Of a DNA stretch of 64,000 nucleotides, positions 23,994-36,163 are shown piece by piece. Where the stretch lies: the NCBI RefSeq assembly GCF_030403505.1, contig NZ_JAUEMJ010000001.1, forward strand, positions 888,596 to 952,595, given 5' to 3'. Made by a program: the position numbers and the translations under genes. This DNA is from Glycomyces tritici. GTDB taxonomy: Bacteria > Actinomycetota > Actinomycetes > Mycobacteriales > Micromonosporaceae. Position 1 is the first letter of the stretch. The number at the start of each line of letters is the position of its first letter. The notes below the pieces were generated by a model. The model had not been told where the DNA came from. It did not search any database and saw only the letters and a list, made by a program, of their open reading frames with translations.

Positions 23994-24028
23994 AAAGCCG
24001 GGAAGGAGCAGATGCTCCTTCCCGGCTT
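23994..24028 (-). terminator. Intrinsic terminator directly after rplR
   Basis: GCCGGGAAGGAGC (23997-24009) and GCTCCTTCCCGGC (24014-24026) give a perfect 13-bp stem, flanked by AAA/TT that adds two pairs, with a 4-nt loop. TTTCGT follows on the minus strand. It starts about 20 nt past the rplR stop, so the spc transcript probably ends here rather than reading through the island. Confidence 0.8.
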
Positions 24029-24046
24029 CGAAACCGTTCTGAAGTC

Positions 24047-24442
24047 CTAGAACTTCAGGCCGTTGTCACGGGCGGCGTCGGCCAGGGCCGCAACGCGGCC
24101 GTGGTACTTGACACCACCGCGGTCGAACACGACCGCTTCGACGCCGGCTTCCTTGGCGCGCTCGGCGACCAGCTTGCCGACTTCCTTGGCCTTGGCGGTC
24201 TTGTCGCCCTCGAACGCACGGAGGCCGGCTTCCACCGTCGACGCGGCGGCCAGCGTGTGGCCGGTGACGTCGTCGATGACCTGGGCCACGATGTGCTTCG
24301 AGGACCGGAAGACCGCGAGGCGCGGCTGCGAGGCCGTACCCGTGATCTTCTTGCGGCCACGGAAGTGGCGCCGGTTCTTGCCGATCCGGCGACGCTCGGA
24401 GACCGAGCCGGACGGGCGGCGGTTTTCGAGTTTGCTCGCCAT
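24047..24442 (-). CDS. rplR: 50S ribosomal protein L18
   Basis: 131-residue L18, which with L5 and L25 anchors 5S rRNA to the large subunit. It has the basic N-terminus [20 protein letters not shown], the [19 protein letters not shown] strand and the C-terminal [22 protein letters not shown], all diagnostic. The start codon overlaps the rplF stop by one base (TAATG), so it is translationally coupled. In nearly all bacteria rpsE follows at once; here a terminator and a 22-kb island follow instead. Confidence 0.97.
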   Translation of the reverse strand: MASKLENRRPSGSVSERRRIGKNRRHFRGRKKITGTASQPRLAVFRSSKHIVAQVIDDVTGHTLAAASTVEAGLRAFEGDKTAKAKEVGKLVAERAKEAGVEAVVFDRGGVKYHGRVAALADAARDNGLKF

Positions 24443-24981
24443 TACTTACCAGCCTTTCCGGCCTTGCGGCGGATGCGCTCGTCGACGTACTTGACGCCCT
24501 TGCCCTTGTAGGGCTCCGGCGGACGCAGACGGCGAATGTTCGACGCGACCTGACCGACGAGCTGCTTGTCGATGCCCTCGACGTGCAGCAGGGTCGGCTT
24601 CTCGACCTTGAACGAGATGCCTTCCGGAGCGTCGACCTGGATGGTGTGGGAGAAGCCGAGGCTCATCTCCACGCCCTTGCCCTTGGCGACGGCCCGGTAA
24701 CCGGTGCCGTTGATCTCGAGGGACTTCTTGTAGCCCTCCGAGACGCCGACGACCATGTTGTTGACGAGGCTGCGGGCCAGGCCGTGCAGGGCCCGGGACT
24801 TGCGCTCGTCGTTGGGGCGGGTGACCGCGAAGGTCCCGTCCTCGTTCTTCTCGATGGTGATCGGCTCGGGCAGCTCAGTGCTGAGCTGGCCCTTGGGGCC
24901 CTTCACGGTCACCGTCGCGCCATCGATCTTGAGCTCGACGCCGGAGGGCACCAGAATCGGCTGCTTCCCAATGCGGGACAT
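24442..24981 (-). CDS. rplF: 50S ribosomal protein L6
   Basis: 179-residue L6 with its two duplicated domains: [17 protein letters not shown] at the start, VKGPKGQLS in domain one, and the C-terminal rRNA-binding end [19 protein letters not shown]. It lies near the sarcin-ricin loop and the factor-binding site. It follows rpsH by 15 nt and overlaps rplR by one base. Length and start match the family. Confidence 0.98.
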   Translation of the reverse strand: MSRIGKQPILVPSGVELKIDGATVTVKGPKGQLSTELPEPITIEKNEDGTFAVTRPNDERKSRALHGLARSLVNNMVVGVSEGYKKSLEINGTGYRAVAKGKGVEMSLGFSHTIQVDAPEGISFKVEKPTLLHVEGIDKQLVGQVASNIRRLRPPEPYKGKGVKYVDERIRRKAGKAGK

Positions 24982-24996
24982 GCTTATACCCTCCTG

Positions 24997-25404
24997 CTAC
25001 CAGACGTAGGCGATGACTTCGCCGCCAACGCCGCGCTTGCGAGCCTGGCGGTCCGTCAGCAGGCCCTGGGAGGTGGACACGATGGCCACACCCAGGCCGC
25101 CGAGGACGCGCGGCAGCTCAGTGGACTTGGCGTAGACCCGCAGGCCCGGCTTGGAGACGCGGCGCAGGCCCGCAAGGGACCGCTCGCGGCGCTCGCCGAA
25201 CTTCAGGTCGATCACCAAGGTCTTGCCGACTTTGCCCTCTTCAGGGTCCACGACCTTCCACTCGGCGATGTAGCCCTCCTGCTTGAGGACCTCCGCGATG
25301 GAGGCCTTCATCTTGGAGTGCGGCATCTTGAGCTCGTCGTGGTACGCCTGGTTGGCGTTCCGCAGACGGGTCAGCATGTCTGCGATCGGGTCGGTCATTG
25401 TCAT
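24997..25404 (-). CDS. rpsH: 30S ribosomal protein S8
   Basis: 135-residue S8, primary binder of helix 21 of 16S rRNA and, in E. coli, the translational repressor of the spc operon. It starts [20 protein letters not shown], and the C-terminal RNA-binding segment [20 protein letters not shown] is intact. It lies 85 nt downstream of rpsN, a wider gap than the rest of the operon. I could not identify an S8-binding mimic there by eye. Confidence 0.98.
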   Translation of the reverse strand: MTMTDPIADMLTRLRNANQAYHDELKMPHSKMKASIAEVLKQEGYIAEWKVVDPEEGKVGKTLVIDLKFGERRERSLAGLRRVSKPGLRVYAKSTELPRVLGGLGVAIVSTSQGLLTDRQARKRGVGGEVIAYVW

Positions 25405-25489
25405 TAGCGTTGTTTACCTTTCTCACCCCGGTTCCCCGCCTTATGAAGACTGGCGGGGCCTGTGGCGATCGGAGCTATGGGCCCTGGAG

Positions 25490-25675
25490 TTACCAGGAAG
25501 CCTTGTGGACGCCCGGGAGTTCACCCGCGTGGGCCATGTCGCGCACGCAGACGCGGCACAGGCCGAACTTGCGGTAGACGGCCTTCGGCCGGCCGCACTT
25601 CTGGCAGCGGGTGTAGGCGCGCACGGCGAACTTCGGCTTCCGCTTGGCCTTCGCGATGAGGGCTTTCTTAGCCAT
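25490..25675 (-). CDS. rpsN: 30S ribosomal protein S14, zinc-binding (type Z)
   Basis: 61 residues, the short zinc-binding form with the four-cysteine site CQKCGRP and CRVCVRD (about residues 24-43). Organisms with this form often carry a second, zinc-free S14 elsewhere under Zur control; none is in this window. It overlaps the end of rplE by 8 nt, giving tight coupling. It binds 16S rRNA in the head of the small subunit. Confidence 0.98.
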   Translation of the reverse strand: MAKKALIAKAKRKPKFAVRAYTRCQKCGRPKAVYRKFGLCRVCVRDMAHAGELPGVHKASW

Positions 25676-26243
25676 TGTCGTTCTCCTTGAACGGGAAGCC
25701 GAGCAGCTTCAGGAACGCCCGGCCTTCGTCGTCGGTCTTCGCAGTGGTCACCAGCGTGATGTCCATACCGCGAACCCGGTCGATCTTGTCCTGGTCGATC
25801 TCGGGGAACACGCTCTGCTCGGTGAGACCGAAGGTGTAGTTCCCGTTGCCGTCGAACTGCTGGTCCGAAAGACCGCGGAAGTCGCGGATGCGCGGCAGCG
25901 CGATCGCCAGAAGGCGGTCGAGGAACTCCCACATGCGGTCGCCGCGAAGGGTCACCTTCGCGCCGATCGCCTGGCCCTCGCGCAGCTTGAACTGCGCGAT
26001 CGACTTCTTGGCCCGACGGACGAGAGGCTTCTGACCGGTGATGGTGGTCAGGTCCTCCAGCGCACCGTTGATGAGCTTCGAGTCGCGAGCGGCCTCGCCG
26101 ACACCCATGTTGACCACGATCTTCGTCAGACCGGGGATCTGGTGGATGTTCACGTACTTGAACTGGTCCTGCAGCGCGGGCCTGATCTCGGAGCGGTAAG
26201 TCTCCTTCAGGCGCGGCTGGACCTTCTCTGCAACGTCAGTCAT
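25668..26243 (-). CDS. rplE: 50S ribosomal protein L5
   Basis: 191-residue L5, 5S rRNA binder that contacts the P-site tRNA and the small subunit. It shows the conserved [20 protein letters not shown] stretch (about residues 34-53), the [20 protein letters not shown] segment and the C-terminal [20 protein letters not shown]. The gene abuts rplX (shared base) and overlaps rpsN by 8 nt, as in standard actinobacterial spc operons. Confidence 0.98.
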   Translation of the reverse strand: MTDVAEKVQPRLKETYRSEIRPALQDQFKYVNIHQIPGLTKIVVNMGVGEAARDSKLINGALEDLTTITGQKPLVRRAKKSIAQFKLREGQAIGAKVTLRGDRMWEFLDRLLAIALPRIRDFRGLSDQQFDGNGNYTFGLTEQSVFPEIDQDKIDRVRGMDITLVTTAKTDDEGRAFLKLLGFPFKENDNG

Positions 26244-26557
26244 TACAGGTCCTTACCCGTCCGCTTCGAAACGCGGACCTTGCGGCCGTCGTCGCCGAAC
26301 CGGTAGCCCACGCGGGTGGGCTGGTTGTCGGCGTCCAGGACCTGCACGTTCGAGATGTGGATCGCGGATTCCTGCACCACGATGCCACCGGTCTTCGAAC
26401 CGCGCGCGGTCTGCCCGGCCTTGGTGTGCTTGGTGATGCGGTTGACGCCCTCGACGAGCACGCGCTCGCGGTCGGGGTACGACTCCAGCACCAGGCCCTC
26501 GGCTCCCTTGTCCTTGCCCGCGATGACGCGGACTCGGTCGCCCTTCTTGATCTTCAT
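26243..26557 (-). CDS. rplX: 50S ribosomal protein L24
   Basis: 104 residues with an N-terminal KOW motif ([20 protein letters not shown]) and the [10 protein letters not shown] segment. L24 is an assembly initiator that binds the 5' end of 23S rRNA. Its start lies 3 nt after the rplN stop, and its stop overlaps the rplE start by one base. Confidence 0.98.
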   Translation of the reverse strand: MKIKKGDRVRVIAGKDKGAEGLVLESYPDRERVLVEGVNRITKHTKAGQTARGSKTGGIVVQESAIHISNVQVLDADNQPTRVGYRFGDDGRKVRVSKRTGKDL

Positions 26558-26560
26558 CTC

Positions 26561-26926
26561 TTACAGCACCTCCGGTGCGAGGGAGATGATCTTCATGAAC
26601 TGCTTGTCGCGCAGTTCGCGGGCGACCGGCCCGAAGATACGGGTCCCTCGCGGTTCGCCGTCCTTGACGAGGACGGCGGCGTTCTCGTCGAACTTGATGT
26701 ACGTGCCGTCGGGACGGCGCGTCTCCTTGACCGTCCGAACGATGACCGCCTTGACGACGTCACCCTTCTTCACCCCGGCTCCGGGGTTGGCGTCCTTGAC
26801 GGTCGCCACGATCGTGTCGCCGATACCGGCGTAGCGTCGGCCGGAGCCGCCGAGGACACGGATGCACAGGATCTCCCGCGCACCGGTGTTGTCGGCGACC
26901 TTGAGCCGCGACTCTTGCTGAATCAC
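26561..26926 (-). CDS. rplN: 50S ribosomal protein L14
   Basis: 121-residue L14 beginning [19 protein letters not shown] (GTG start) and ending [22 protein letters not shown], one residue shorter than most homologues. It forms part of an intersubunit bridge. It is the first gene of the classical spc operon, but only 12 nt separate it from rpsQ, so S10 and spc genes are probably co-transcribed here. Confidence 0.98.
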   Translation of the reverse strand: MIQQESRLKVADNTGAREILCIRVLGGSGRRYAGIGDTIVATVKDANPGAGVKKGDVVKAVIVRTVKETRRPDGTYIKFDENAAVLVKDGEPRGTRIFGPVARELRDKQFMKIISLAPEVL

Positions 26927-26938
26927 GTCCCGATCCCC

Positions 26939-27208
26939 CTACTTCGCCTTCTCGAGGATCTCGACGATGCGCCAACGCTTGGTCTTCGACAGCGGACGGG
27001 TCTCCATGATGGAGACGCGGTCGCCGATGCCGGCCTCGTTGTTCTCGTCGTGAGCCTTGTACTTCTTGTTGGACCGAATGACCTTGCCGTACAGCGGGTG
27101 CTTCTTGCGGTCTTCGACCTCGACGACAGCGGTCTTGTCCATCTTGTCGCCGGTCACGAAGCCCTCAAGGACCTTGCGCCGACCGCGAGTCTGAGTTTCC
27201 TCGCTCAC
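26939..27208 (-). CDS. rpsQ: 30S ribosomal protein S17
   Basis: 89 residues with the OB-fold signature [19 protein letters not shown] and the [22 protein letters not shown] segment typical of S17, an early 16S rRNA binder in the body of the small subunit. It overlaps rpmC by 4 nt (start inside the previous stop). Last gene of the S10 group. Confidence 0.98.
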   Translation of the reverse strand: MSEETQTRGRRKVLEGFVTGDKMDKTAVVEVEDRKKHPLYGKVIRSNKKYKAHDENNEAGIGDRVSIMETRPLSKTKRWRIVEILEKAK

Positions 27209-27438
27209 TTCTCAACCTCCTCCGGCGCGGCGCTGAGGCCCAACCGGCGCTCGTTCATCACGGTGTAGATCCGCGCGATCTCCTTGCGGACCAGACCGAG
27301 CTCGTGGTTGTTCTCCAGCTGGCCCGTAGCGTTACGGACCCGCAGGTTGAACAGCTCTTCCTTCTTCTCCACGAGCTTCGCCTGGAGTTCCTTGTCGTTG
27401 AGCTCGCGCAGCTCACCGGTGTCGATACCAGTAGCCAT
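27205..27438 (-). CDS. rpmC: 50S ribosomal protein L29
   Basis: 77 residues of helical hairpin ([35 protein letters not shown]) with the usual C-terminal [15 protein letters not shown]29 sits at the exit-tunnel opening near L23, where SRP and trigger factor dock. It begins 2 nt after the rplP stop and overlaps rpsQ by 4 nt. Confidence 0.98.
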   Translation of the reverse strand: MATGIDTGELRELNDKELQAKLVEKKEELFNLRVRNATGQLENNHELGLVRKEIARIYTVMNERRLGLSAAPEEVEK

Positions 27439-27440
27439 TG

Positions 27441-27866
27441 CTACTCACCTGCCCCTTCACGAGAGACGATGCGGCACTTCATCGGCAGCTTGTGGATCGC
27501 CCGCTGGAGCGCCTCGTGGGCGATCTCCTCGGTCGGATACGAAAGCTCGAACATGACGCGGCCGGGCTTGACGTTCGCCACCCAGAACTCGGGCGAACCC
27601 TTACCGGAACCCTGACGGGTCTCGGCGGGCTTCTTCGTGATCGCACGGTCCGGGAAGATCGTGATCCAGACCTTGCCGCCACGCTTGATGTGGCGGGTCA
27701 TGGCGATACGAGCGGACTCGATCTGGCGGTTGGTCACATAGCTGTGCTCCAGCGCCTGGATGCCGTACTCGCCGAAGGAGACCTTCGTGCCGCGAGTGGC
27801 CTTGCCCTTGCGCTTCGGAGCGTGAGGCTTCCGGTAACCGCGCGGCGGTTTCCGTGGCATGAGCAT
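27441..27866 (-). CDS. rplP: 50S ribosomal protein L16
   Basis: 141 residues, starting [20 protein letters not shown] and carrying the conserved [19 protein letters not shown] and [19 protein letters not shown] segments. L16 organises the A-site tRNA-binding region of the peptidyl transferase centre. The first ATG (MLMPRK) was preferred over the internal ATG because bacterial L16 normally starts ML-P. Five nt separate it from rpsC. Confidence 0.97.
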   Translation of the reverse strand: MLMPRKPPRGYRKPHAPKRKGKATRGTKVSFGEYGIQALEHSYVTNRQIESARIAMTRHIKRGGKVWITIFPDRAITKKPAETRQGSGKGSPEFWVANVKPGRVMFELSYPTEEIAHEALQRAIHKLPMKCRIVSREGAGE

Positions 27867-27871
27867 GTCGC

Positions 27872-28681
27872 TTAGCCCTCCTGCTTCTCAGACTCGGCGG
27901 GCGCGGCGGCAACGGCCTCCGCAGGCTGAGCGGCGGTGCCACGGCCACCACGGCCGCGTCCGCCACGGGCGGCGCCGGCTCCGCCGCGGCCACCACGGCC
28001 GCCGCGGTCGGGACCGGAGTCCCGGCGACGCTGCACCTGCTCGGCCTGCTCCTTGAGCGTGGCCTCACCCTTGTAGATCCAGACCTTCACGCCGATGCGG
28101 CCGAAGGTCGTGGCGGCCTCGAACAGGCCGTAGTCGATGTTCGCGCGCAGCGTGTGCAGAGGGACCTGGCCCTCGCGGTACTGCTCGGAACGGCTCATCT
28201 CGGCACCGCCGAGGCGGCCGGAGCACTGGACCTTGATGCCCTTCACGGTCGGGTTGCGCATGGCCGACTGAATGGCCTTGCGCATCGCGCGACGGAAGTT
28301 GACACGGCTGGACAGCTGCTCCGCGACGCCCTGGGCGACGAGCTGCGCATCGATGTCGGGGTTCTTGACCTCGATGATGTTCAGCTGGACCTGCTTGCCC
28401 GTCAGCTTCTCCAGGTTGCCGCGCAGACGATCGGCCTCGGCGCCTTTGCGGCCGATGACGATGCCCGGGCGGGCGGTGTGGATGTCGACGCGGACCCGCT
28501 CGCGGGTGCGTTCGATCTCCACCTTGGAGATGCCGGCGCGCTCGAGACCCTTGGTCATGAGCTGGCGGATCTTGACGTCCTCGCCGATGTAGTCGGCGTA
28601 CTCCTTGTCGGCGTACCAACGCGAGGTCCAGTCGGCGCTGATGCCGAGGCGGTACCCGTGCGGGTGGATTTTCTGACCCAT
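27872..28681 (-). CDS. rpsC: 30S ribosomal protein S3 with RGG-rich C-terminal tail
   Basis: 269 residues. The N-terminal KH domain ([20 protein letters not shown], with the GxxG loop) and the C-terminal S3 domain ([19 protein letters not shown]) are intact up to about residue 215. They are followed by some 50 residues of Arg/Gly/Ala repeats ([20 protein letters not shown]) and an acidic end. S3 lines the mRNA entry channel together with S4 and S5. S5 in this genome also carries a Gly/Arg tail. The start overlaps the rplV stop (TAATG). Confidence 0.97.
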   Translation of the reverse strand: MGQKIHPHGYRLGISADWTSRWYADKEYADYIGEDVKIRQLMTKGLERAGISKVEIERTRERVRVDIHTARPGIVIGRKGAEADRLRGNLEKLTGKQVQLNIIEVKNPDIDAQLVAQGVAEQLSSRVNFRRAMRKAIQSAMRNPTVKGIKVQCSGRLGGAEMSRSEQYREGQVPLHTLRANIDYGLFEAATTFGRIGVKVWIYKGEATLKEQAEQVQRRRDSGPDRGGRGGRGGAGAARGGRGRGGRGTAAQPAEAVAAAPAESEKQEG

Positions 28682-29145
28682 TAGGCGGTCTCCTCCTTCT
28701 CAGCGTTCTCGGACTTCACGTCAGCCTCGACCGGCTTCGGGGCGGCGGCCTTGGGCCGGCGAACCGAGGGAGCGGCGGACTGCTTGGCCTGGACCGACTC
28801 GACCACCACGGTGATGTGGCTGGTGCGCTTGTTGATCCGGTAGGCGCGACCGTGGGCGCGCGGGCGGTACCGACGCATGGTCGGGCCCTCGTCGACCTTG
28901 ATCTCGGACACCAGAAGCGATTCCGGGTCGAGACCGAGGTTGTTCTCGGCGTTCGCCTGAGCCGACGCGATGACCTTGTACACGATCTCGGCCGCGCTGA
29001 AAGGCGCGAACTCGAGAGTCGTCAAGGCCTCGTCCACGGGCAGACCACGCACGAGGTCGACGACGCGGCGCGCCTTGCGAGGTGCTACGCGGACGTACCG
29101 CGCCACCGCGCGCGCCTTCGGAGCCTCCTGCTCCACTGTTGCCAT
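28681..29145 (-). CDS. rplV: 50S ribosomal protein L22
   Basis: 154 residues. The core ([20 protein letters not shown] to [11 protein letters not shown]) contains the beta-hairpin that reaches the exit-tunnel constriction ([21 protein letters not shown]), a macrolide-related site that looks wild type. A C-terminal Ala/Lys/Glu-rich extension of about 35 residues is common in actinobacteria. It lies 38 nt after rpsS, with good ribosome sites, and overlaps rpsC by one base. Confidence 0.97.
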   Translation of the reverse strand: MATVEQEAPKARAVARYVRVAPRKARRVVDLVRGLPVDEALTTLEFAPFSAAEIVYKVIASAQANAENNLGLDPESLLVSEIKVDEGPTMRRYRPRAHGRAYRINKRTSHITVVVESVQAKQSAAPSVRRPKAAAPKPVEADVKSENAEKEETA

Positions 29146-29183
29146 CGTTTTAAATCCTTCGTTCGTTTCTCATAGCCCGTGGC

Positions 29184-29465
29184 CTAGCGGCGACGGCTCT
29201 TCCGGTCGTCCTTCTCGTGCCCGCGGAACGTGCGGGTGGGAGCGAACTCGCCGAGCTTGTGCCCGACCATGTTCTCCGTGACGTAGACCGGAACGTGCTT
29301 GCGACCGTCGTGCACGCCGAAGGTCAACCCGATGAAGTCCGGGGTGATCGTCGAGCGGCGCGACCACGTCTTGATGACGTTCTTGCTCTTGGTCTCGATC
29401 GCAACGTCCACCTTCTTCTGCAGGTGGTCGTCGATGAACGGGCCCTTCTTGAGGCTGCGAGCCAT
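29184..29465 (-). CDS. rpsS: 30S ribosomal protein S19
   Basis: 93 residues beginning [19 protein letters not shown] and carrying the [20 protein letters not shown] segment and the [10 protein letters not shown] end. It forms a complex with S13 in the head of the small subunit. It follows rplB by 3 nt. Confidence 0.98.
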   Translation of the reverse strand: MARSLKKGPFIDDHLQKKVDVAIETKSKNVIKTWSRRSTITPDFIGLTFGVHDGRKHVPVYVTENMVGHKLGEFAPTRTFRGHEKDDRKSRRR

Positions 29466-29468
29466 GGA

Positions 29469-30311
29469 CTACTTCCCTCGCTTCCGGTTGACGTTGCGAC
29501 GACGGACGATGAGCCGGTCGTTCGGGTGGTTGCGCTTGCGGGTGCGGCCCTCGGGCTTGCCCTGCGGGTTCACCGGGTGGCGACCACCGGACGTACGGCC
29601 TTCACCACCACCGTGCGGGTGGTCGACCGGGTTCATGACGACACCGCGGACGGTCGGGCGCCAGCCCTTCCAACGCATGCGGCCGGCCTTGCCCCAGTTG
29701 ATGTTGCCCTGCTCGGCGTTGCCGACTTCACCGACGGTGCCGCGGCAGGTGACCTGGACCAGGCGGATCTCACCGGAAGGCATGCGCAGGTGCGCGTACT
29801 TGCCTTCACGGGCGAGGAGCTGGATCGAGGCGCCGGCGGAACGGCCCAGAGCGGCGCCGCCGCCGGGCTTGAGCTCCACCGCGTGGATCGTGGTACCGAC
29901 CGGAATGTGACGCAGCTCCAGCGAGTTGCCGGGCTTGATGTCGGCCTCCGGGCCGTTCTCGATCACGTCACCCTGCTTGATGCCCTTGGGGGCCAGGATG
30001 TAGCGCTTCTCGCCGTCCGCGTAGTGCAGCAGCGCGATGTTGGCGGTGCGGTTGGGGTCGTACTCGATGTGAGCGACCTTCGCCGGCACGCCGTCCTTGT
30101 CGTGACGACGGAAGTCGATCACGCGGTAACGGCGCTTGTGGCCGCCGCCGCGGTGACGGGTCGAGATCTTGCCCGAGTTGTTGCGTCCACCGGTCTTGGA
30201 GATCGGACGGAGCAGCGACTTCTCAGGAGTCGAGCGGGTGATCTCGGCGAAGTCGGAGACGCTCGAACCGCGACGACCCGGGGTCGTCGGCTTGTACTTG
30301 CGAATAGCCAT
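29469..30311 (-). CDS. rplB: 50S ribosomal protein L2
   Basis: 280 residues, the normal length. [20 protein letters not shown], the OB-fold strands, the SH3-like domain and the catalytic-centre loop [18 protein letters not shown] with its conserved His are all present. L2 is needed for subunit association and peptidyl transfer. It follows rplW by 12 nt. Confidence 0.98.
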   Translation of the reverse strand: MAIRKYKPTTPGRRGSSVSDFAEITRSTPEKSLLRPISKTGGRNNSGKISTRHRGGGHKRRYRVIDFRRHDKDGVPAKVAHIEYDPNRTANIALLHYADGEKRYILAPKGIKQGDVIENGPEADIKPGNSLELRHIPVGTTIHAVELKPGGGAALGRSAGASIQLLAREGKYAHLRMPSGEIRLVQVTCRGTVGEVGNAEQGNINWGKAGRMRWKGWRPTVRGVVMNPVDHPHGGGEGRTSGGRHPVNPQGKPEGRTRKRNHPNDRLIVRRRNVNRKRGK

Positions 30312-30323
30312 CTCTTCTAGCTC

Positions 30324-30638
30324 CTACGAGATCTGTCCGCCGAAGATCTCACCCAGGCGACCGGGGTCGCCTTCCACGGTGACGATCGCGTGCTTGACAC
30401 TCTTGCGCTGTCCCCAGCCCGTGCGGGTGCGCTTGCGCTTGCCCGACCGGTTCAGGGTGTTGACGCTCTTGACGTCCACGTTGAAGATCTGCTTGATAGC
30501 GATCTTGATGTGGCTCTTGTTGGCGCGCGGGTCGACCTCGAAGGTGTACTTGCCCTCGCCGAGGAGGGTGTAGGTCTTCTCCGAGATGACCGGCTTGATG
30601 ATGATGTCGCGCGGGTCGGCGACGGTCACTTCGCTCAC
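30324..30638 (-). CDS. rplW: 50S ribosomal protein L23
   Basis: 104 residues: [19 protein letters not shown] at the N-terminus, [19 protein letters not shown], then the basic loop [21 protein letters not shown]23 is the docking site for trigger factor and SRP at the tunnel exit. Overlaps rplD by 4 nt. Confidence 0.98.
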   Translation of the reverse strand: MSEVTVADPRDIIIKPVISEKTYTLLGEGKYTFEVDPRANKSHIKIAIKQIFNVDVKSVNTLNRSGKRKRTRTGWGQRKSVKHAIVTVEGDPGRLGEIFGGQIS

Positions 30639-31285
30639 GCCGCGACCTCCTGCTCAGTCCGGTCAGCGATGAACGCCTCGATGGCGGCCTCGCTGAACAC
30701 GATGTCCTCGTTGTTGAGCACGTCGTAGGTGTTGACCTGGCCCCAGTCGAGGAGGTGCACCTCGGGCAGGTTCCGCAGGCTCAGGGCCGCGGTCTGCTCG
30801 TCGCGCGTGAGGACCACCAGGACCTTGGAGGACTCGGTGATCGTGGCCAGAGCGGCCTGCGCGGACTTCGTCTTGGGCGACTCGCCCTCGACGAAGGCGT
30901 CGATGACGTGCACGTTCTCGCCGCGCACCCGGTCGGTGAGGGCGCCCGCGAGAGCGGCCGCCTTCATCTTCTTGGGGGTCCGCTCGGCGTACGACCGCGG
31001 CTGCGGGCCGTGGACGACGCCACCGCCGTTGAACTGCGGCGCGCGGATCGAGCCCTGACGGGCGCGACCGGTGCCCTTCTGGCGGTACGGCTTCTTGCCA
31101 CCGCCGCGGACTTCGCCGCGGGTCTTGGTCTTCGCCGAACCGGTGCGGGCGGCGGCCAGTTGCGCGGTGACGACCTGGTGCATGAGCGGGATGTTCGGCT
31201 CGACGTCGAAGATCGACGCCGGGAGCTCGATGGTCTTACCCGTCGCCTCACCAGAGGCGTTCTTCACGTTGATTTCGAGGCTCAT
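30635..31285 (-). CDS. rplD: 50S ribosomal protein L4
   Basis: 216 residues. The extended tunnel loop is present ([34 protein letters not shown]), followed by the Rossmann-like globular part. Macrolide-resistance positions in the loop look normal. In E. coli L4 represses its own operon; no leader evidence for that was identified here. The start is the ATG of MSLEINVKN (31283-31285), 2 nt after the rplC stop. Longer readings are frame artefacts. Confidence 0.97.
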   Translation of the reverse strand: MSLEINVKNASGEATGKTIELPASIFDVEPNIPLMHQVVTAQLAAARTGSAKTKTRGEVRGGGKKPYRQKGTGRARQGSIRAPQFNGGGVVHGPQPRSYAERTPKKMKAAALAGALTDRVRGENVHVIDAFVEGESPKTKSAQAALATITESSKVLVVLTRDEQTAALSLRNLPEVHLLDWGQVNTYDVLNNEDIVFSEAAIEAFIADRTEQEVAA

Positions 31286-31287
31286 GG

Positions 31288-31935
31288 TTATGCCACCTGC
31301 TTGACTGCCGTGCGGACGAGCACCAGGCCGTTCTTCGGCCCGGGGATGGCGCCCACGATGAGCAGCAGACCGCGCTCGGCGTCGACCGCCTGAATGCGCA
31401 GGTTCTGCGTCGTGTGTCGGGAGTGACCCATCCGGCCGGCCATGCGCATGCCCTTGAAGACGCGGCCCGGGGTGGCGCAGCCACCGATCGAGCCGGGCGC
31501 GCGGTGGACCTTGTGAGCACCGTGGCTGGCGGGGAGACCCCCGAAGCCGTGGCGCTTCATCACACCGGCGAAGCCCTTGCCCTTGGTCGTGCCGGTGACG
31601 TCCACGAGCTGACCGGTTTCGAAGATGGTGGCTTCGACGGTCTGTCCGAGGTCGTAGTCGGCGGCGTCCGCAGTGCGCAGTTCGACGAGGTGGCGACGCG
31701 GAGCGACACCGGCCTTCTCGAAGTGGCCCTGAAGCGGCTTGGTCACGTTCTTGAGTTTGATGTCGCCGAAGCCCAGCTGGACGGCCGAGTAGCCGTCGAC
31801 GTCGGGCTTGCGAACCTGGGTGACCACGTTCGGGCCGGCCTGCACCACAGTGACGGGAACGGCGCGGCCGTTCTCGTCCCAAACCTGGGTCATGCCGAGC
31901 TTGGTGCCCAGGATTCCCTTGATCTGCCTGTCCAT
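31288..31935 (-). CDS. rplC: 50S ribosomal protein L3
   Basis: 215 residues, beginning [20 protein letters not shown] and holding the long loop near the peptidyl transferase centre ([20 protein letters not shown]) and the HTTQNLRI segment. L3 is an assembly initiator. The start was set at the ATG of MDRQIKG (31933-31935), 7 nt after the rpsJ stop; a reading from 31983 would overlap rpsJ. Confidence 0.97.
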   Translation of the reverse strand: MDRQIKGILGTKLGMTQVWDENGRAVPVTVVQAGPNVVTQVRKPDVDGYSAVQLGFGDIKLKNVTKPLQGHFEKAGVAPRRHLVELRTADAADYDLGQTVEATIFETGQLVDVTGTTKGKGFAGVMKRHGFGGLPASHGAHKVHRAPGSIGGCATPGRVFKGMRMAGRMGHSRHTTQNLRIQAVDAERGLLLIVGAIPGPKNGLVLVRTAVKQVA

Positions 31936-31942
31936 TGGTCCC

Positions 31943-32251
31943 CTACAGCTTGATCTCGATGTCGACGCCGGCCGGGAGGTCAAGGCGCATCAACGAGTCG
32001 ACCGTCTTCGGGGTCGGGTCGAGAATGTCGATGAGGCGCTTGTGCGTGCGCATCTCGAAGTGCTCGCGCGAGTCCTTGTACTTGTGCGGCGACCGGATCA
32101 CGCAGAAGCGGTTGATCTCAGTCGGCAGCGGCACCGGCCCGGAGATGGCAGCACCGGTACGGGTGACCGTCTCCACGATCTTGCGGGCCGAGGAGTCTAC
32201 GACCTCGTGGTCGTAGGCTTTCAGCCTGATGCGGATCTTCTGTCCCGCCAT
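31943..32251 (-). CDS. rpsJ: 30S ribosomal protein S10 / NusE
   Basis: 102 residues starting [19 protein letters not shown], with the exposed loop [20 protein letters not shown] and an end DIEIKL. Besides its ribosomal role, S10 (NusE) binds NusB/NusG in antitermination and transcription-translation coupling. First gene of the S10 group, preceded by a leader of about 240 nt and the promoter-like motif at 32499. The start was set at the ATG of the conserved MAGQKI (32249-32251). Confidence 0.98.
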   Translation of the reverse strand: MAGQKIRIRLKAYDHEVVDSSARKIVETVTRTGAAISGPVPLPTEINRFCVIRSPHKYKDSREHFEMRTHKRLIDILDPTPKTVDSLMRLDLPAGVDIEIKL

Positions 32252-32498
32252 GATTCCTAACCTAACGTAAATTGGCTGTTCAGACCGCTCCACGCGGTCG
32301 GGCGTGTCGCGAGTTTAAGACTTGCCTGGGGGCACAGCTGTCCCCCTTGCCGGTCTCTTTGGCTCGCCCGCCTGCCCGTCATGAAACGGTCCCTCTCAGC
32401 ACGGCTAAGTGCCTACTCGGGCCCGCGGGCCGGGCGTGAGCACCGGTGTCCTTCGCAGTGCACAGCACTGGGAACGCCGGAGCGTACGCAACCTGAAT

Positions 32499-32528
32499 AT
32501 TATGCCTGCTCCCCCATTCGCCCAGCAA
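32499..32528 (-). promoter_or_regulatory. Candidate S10-operon promoter
   Basis: -10 CATAAT (32499-32504) within CAGGCATAAT, an 18-nt spacer and -35 TTGCTG (32523-32528). AGGTTGCG follows 4 nt after the -10, the same layout as upstream of rpsE. The leader to rpsJ is about 240 nt and contains several GC-rich inverted repeats. No gene is seen in 32252-32714. Confidence 0.6.
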
Positions 32529-32641
32529 GCTGGGGTCGGGCAACAGTGGGACAGGTTACGCGTATGCGCTTCGTGCACGTCTCATGCGCCGGACCGGAGG
32601 ATGCCCCCGGTCACCATGCGTTCGGTATGAGACGCAAGTGA

Positions 32642-32706
32642 ACCGGGGTGGCCCTTGGCTTCGGCTCGGCTCGTGAGCGTCGCCTAGGGCGTCGGGCCAC
32701 CCCGGT
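32642..32706 (-). terminator. Large hairpin ending the tuf transcript
   Basis: ACCGGGGTGGCCC (32642-32654) and GGGCCACCCCGGT (32694-32706) are perfect 13-bp arms, 9 nt after the tuf stop. The 39-nt loop can fold further. Confidence 0.75.
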
Positions 32707-32714
32707 GTGCGGTC

Positions 32715-33908
32715 TTACTTGAGGACCTTGGTGACGCGGCCGGAACCGACCGTGCGGCCACCCTCGCGGATCGCGAAGAGCAGGCCTTCGTCCATGGCGA
32801 TGGGCTGGATGAGCTCCACCTTCATGTCGGTGTTGTCACCCGGCATGACCATCTCGGTGCCCTCGGGGAGGGTCACGACGCCGGTCACGTCGGTGGTCCG
32901 GAAGTAGAACTGCGGACGGTAGTTGTTGAAGAACGGCGTGTGACGGCCGCCTTCGTCCTTGGACAGGATGTAGACCGCGGCCTCGAAGTCCGTGTGCGGG
33001 GTGGTCGTCTTCGGCTTGACGACGACCATGCCGCGCTCGACCTCTTCGCGCTTGGTGCCGCGGAGCAGGAGCCCCACGTTCTCACCGGCGCGCGCGTCGT
33101 CGAGGGTCTTGCGGAACATCTCGATGGCGGTGACCTTGGTCTGGATCGCGCCCTCGCGGATGCCGACGATCTCGACTTCCTCGTTGGGGAGGAGCACACC
33201 GCGCTCCACACGACCGGTGACCACGGTGCCGCGGCCGGTGATGGTGAAGACGTCCTCGATCGGCATGAGGAACGGCAGGTCGGTCGCGCGCTCCGGCTCC
33301 GGGACCGAGTCGTCGACGGCCTGCATGAGCTCGGCGACGGCGTCGACCCACTTCTGCTCGCCCTCGAGGGCGCCCAGAGCGGAGACCTGGACCACCGGAG
33401 CGTCGTCGCCCGGGAAGCCCTGGTCGGACAGCAGCTCGCGGACCTCCATCTCGACGAGCTCGAGGATCTCCTCGTCGTCGACCATGTCGGACTTGTTGAG
33501 CGCCACGACGACGTAAGGAACGCCGACCTGGCGGGCGAGCAGGACGTGCTCGCGGGTCTGCGGCATGGGGCCGTCAGCGGCGGACACGACCAGGATCGCG
33601 CCGTCCATCTGCGCCGCACCGGTGATCATGTTCTTGATGTAGTCGGCGTGGCCGGGGCAGTCGACGTGCGCGTAGTGACGAGCCTCGGTCTGGTACTCGA
33701 CGTGCGAGATCGAGATCGTGATACCGCGCTGGCGCTCCTCGGGAGCGTTGTCGATCTCGTCGAACGGCGTGTACGGGTTCAGGTCCGGGAACTTGTCGTG
33801 CAGGACCTTGGTGATCGCCGCGGTGAGCGTGGTCTTGCCGTGGTCGACGTGACCCAGCGTGCCGATGTTGACGTGCGGCTTGGTCCGCTCGAACTTTGCC
33901 TTTGCCAC
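32715..33908 (-). CDS. tuf: Translation elongation factor Tu
   Basis: 397 residues, full-length EF-Tu that delivers aminoacyl-tRNA to the ribosome. G1 is GHVDHGKTT (18-26), G3 is DCPGHADY, G4 is NKSDM. Domains 2 and 3 are complete, ending [10 protein letters not shown]. No obvious elfamycin-resistance change is seen in the domain 3 segment [13 protein letters not shown], though I checked only by eye. GTG start with AGGAGG 5 nt upstream. A hairpin at 34007-34030 separates it from fusA, so tuf may also have its own promoter. Last gene of the str group. Confidence 0.98.
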   Translation of the reverse strand: MAKAKFERTKPHVNIGTLGHVDHGKTTLTAAITKVLHDKFPDLNPYTPFDEIDNAPEERQRGITISISHVEYQTEARHYAHVDCPGHADYIKNMITGAAQMDGAILVVSAADGPMPQTREHVLLARQVGVPYVVVALNKSDMVDDEEILELVEMEVRELLSDQGFPGDDAPVVQVSALGALEGEQKWVDAVAELMQAVDDSVPEPERATDLPFLMPIEDVFTITGRGTVVTGRVERGVLLPNEEVEIVGIREGAIQTKVTAIEMFRKTLDDARAGENVGLLLRGTKREEVERGMVVVKPKTTTPHTDFEAAVYILSKDEGGRHTPFFNNYRPQFYFRTTDVTGVVTLPEGTEMVMPGDNTDMKVELIQPIAMDEGLLFAIREGGRTVGSGRVTKVLK

Positions 33909-34006
33909 TTCGTCCTCCTGTGGACTGGTTAAATCTGGTTTGACTTATCTGACCTATTGCGTCGCTTTGGAACTCAGCGCCTCTGCTGGCAACAGGTGGT
34001 CAGCGC

Positions 34007-34030
34007 CGGGCGCCCAGGCTTGGGCGCCCG
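34007..34030 (-). terminator. Hairpin between fusA and tuf
   Basis: CGGGCGCCCA (34007-34016) and TGGGCGCCCG (34021-34030) form a perfect 10-bp stem with a GGCT loop, 6 nt beyond the fusA stop. It may attenuate fusA-tuf read-through. Confidence 0.65.
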
Positions 34031-34036
34031 AAACGC

Positions 34037-36142
<2,106 letters not shown>

Positions 36143-36163
36143 GATCTCTCAGTCTCTCTGCGA

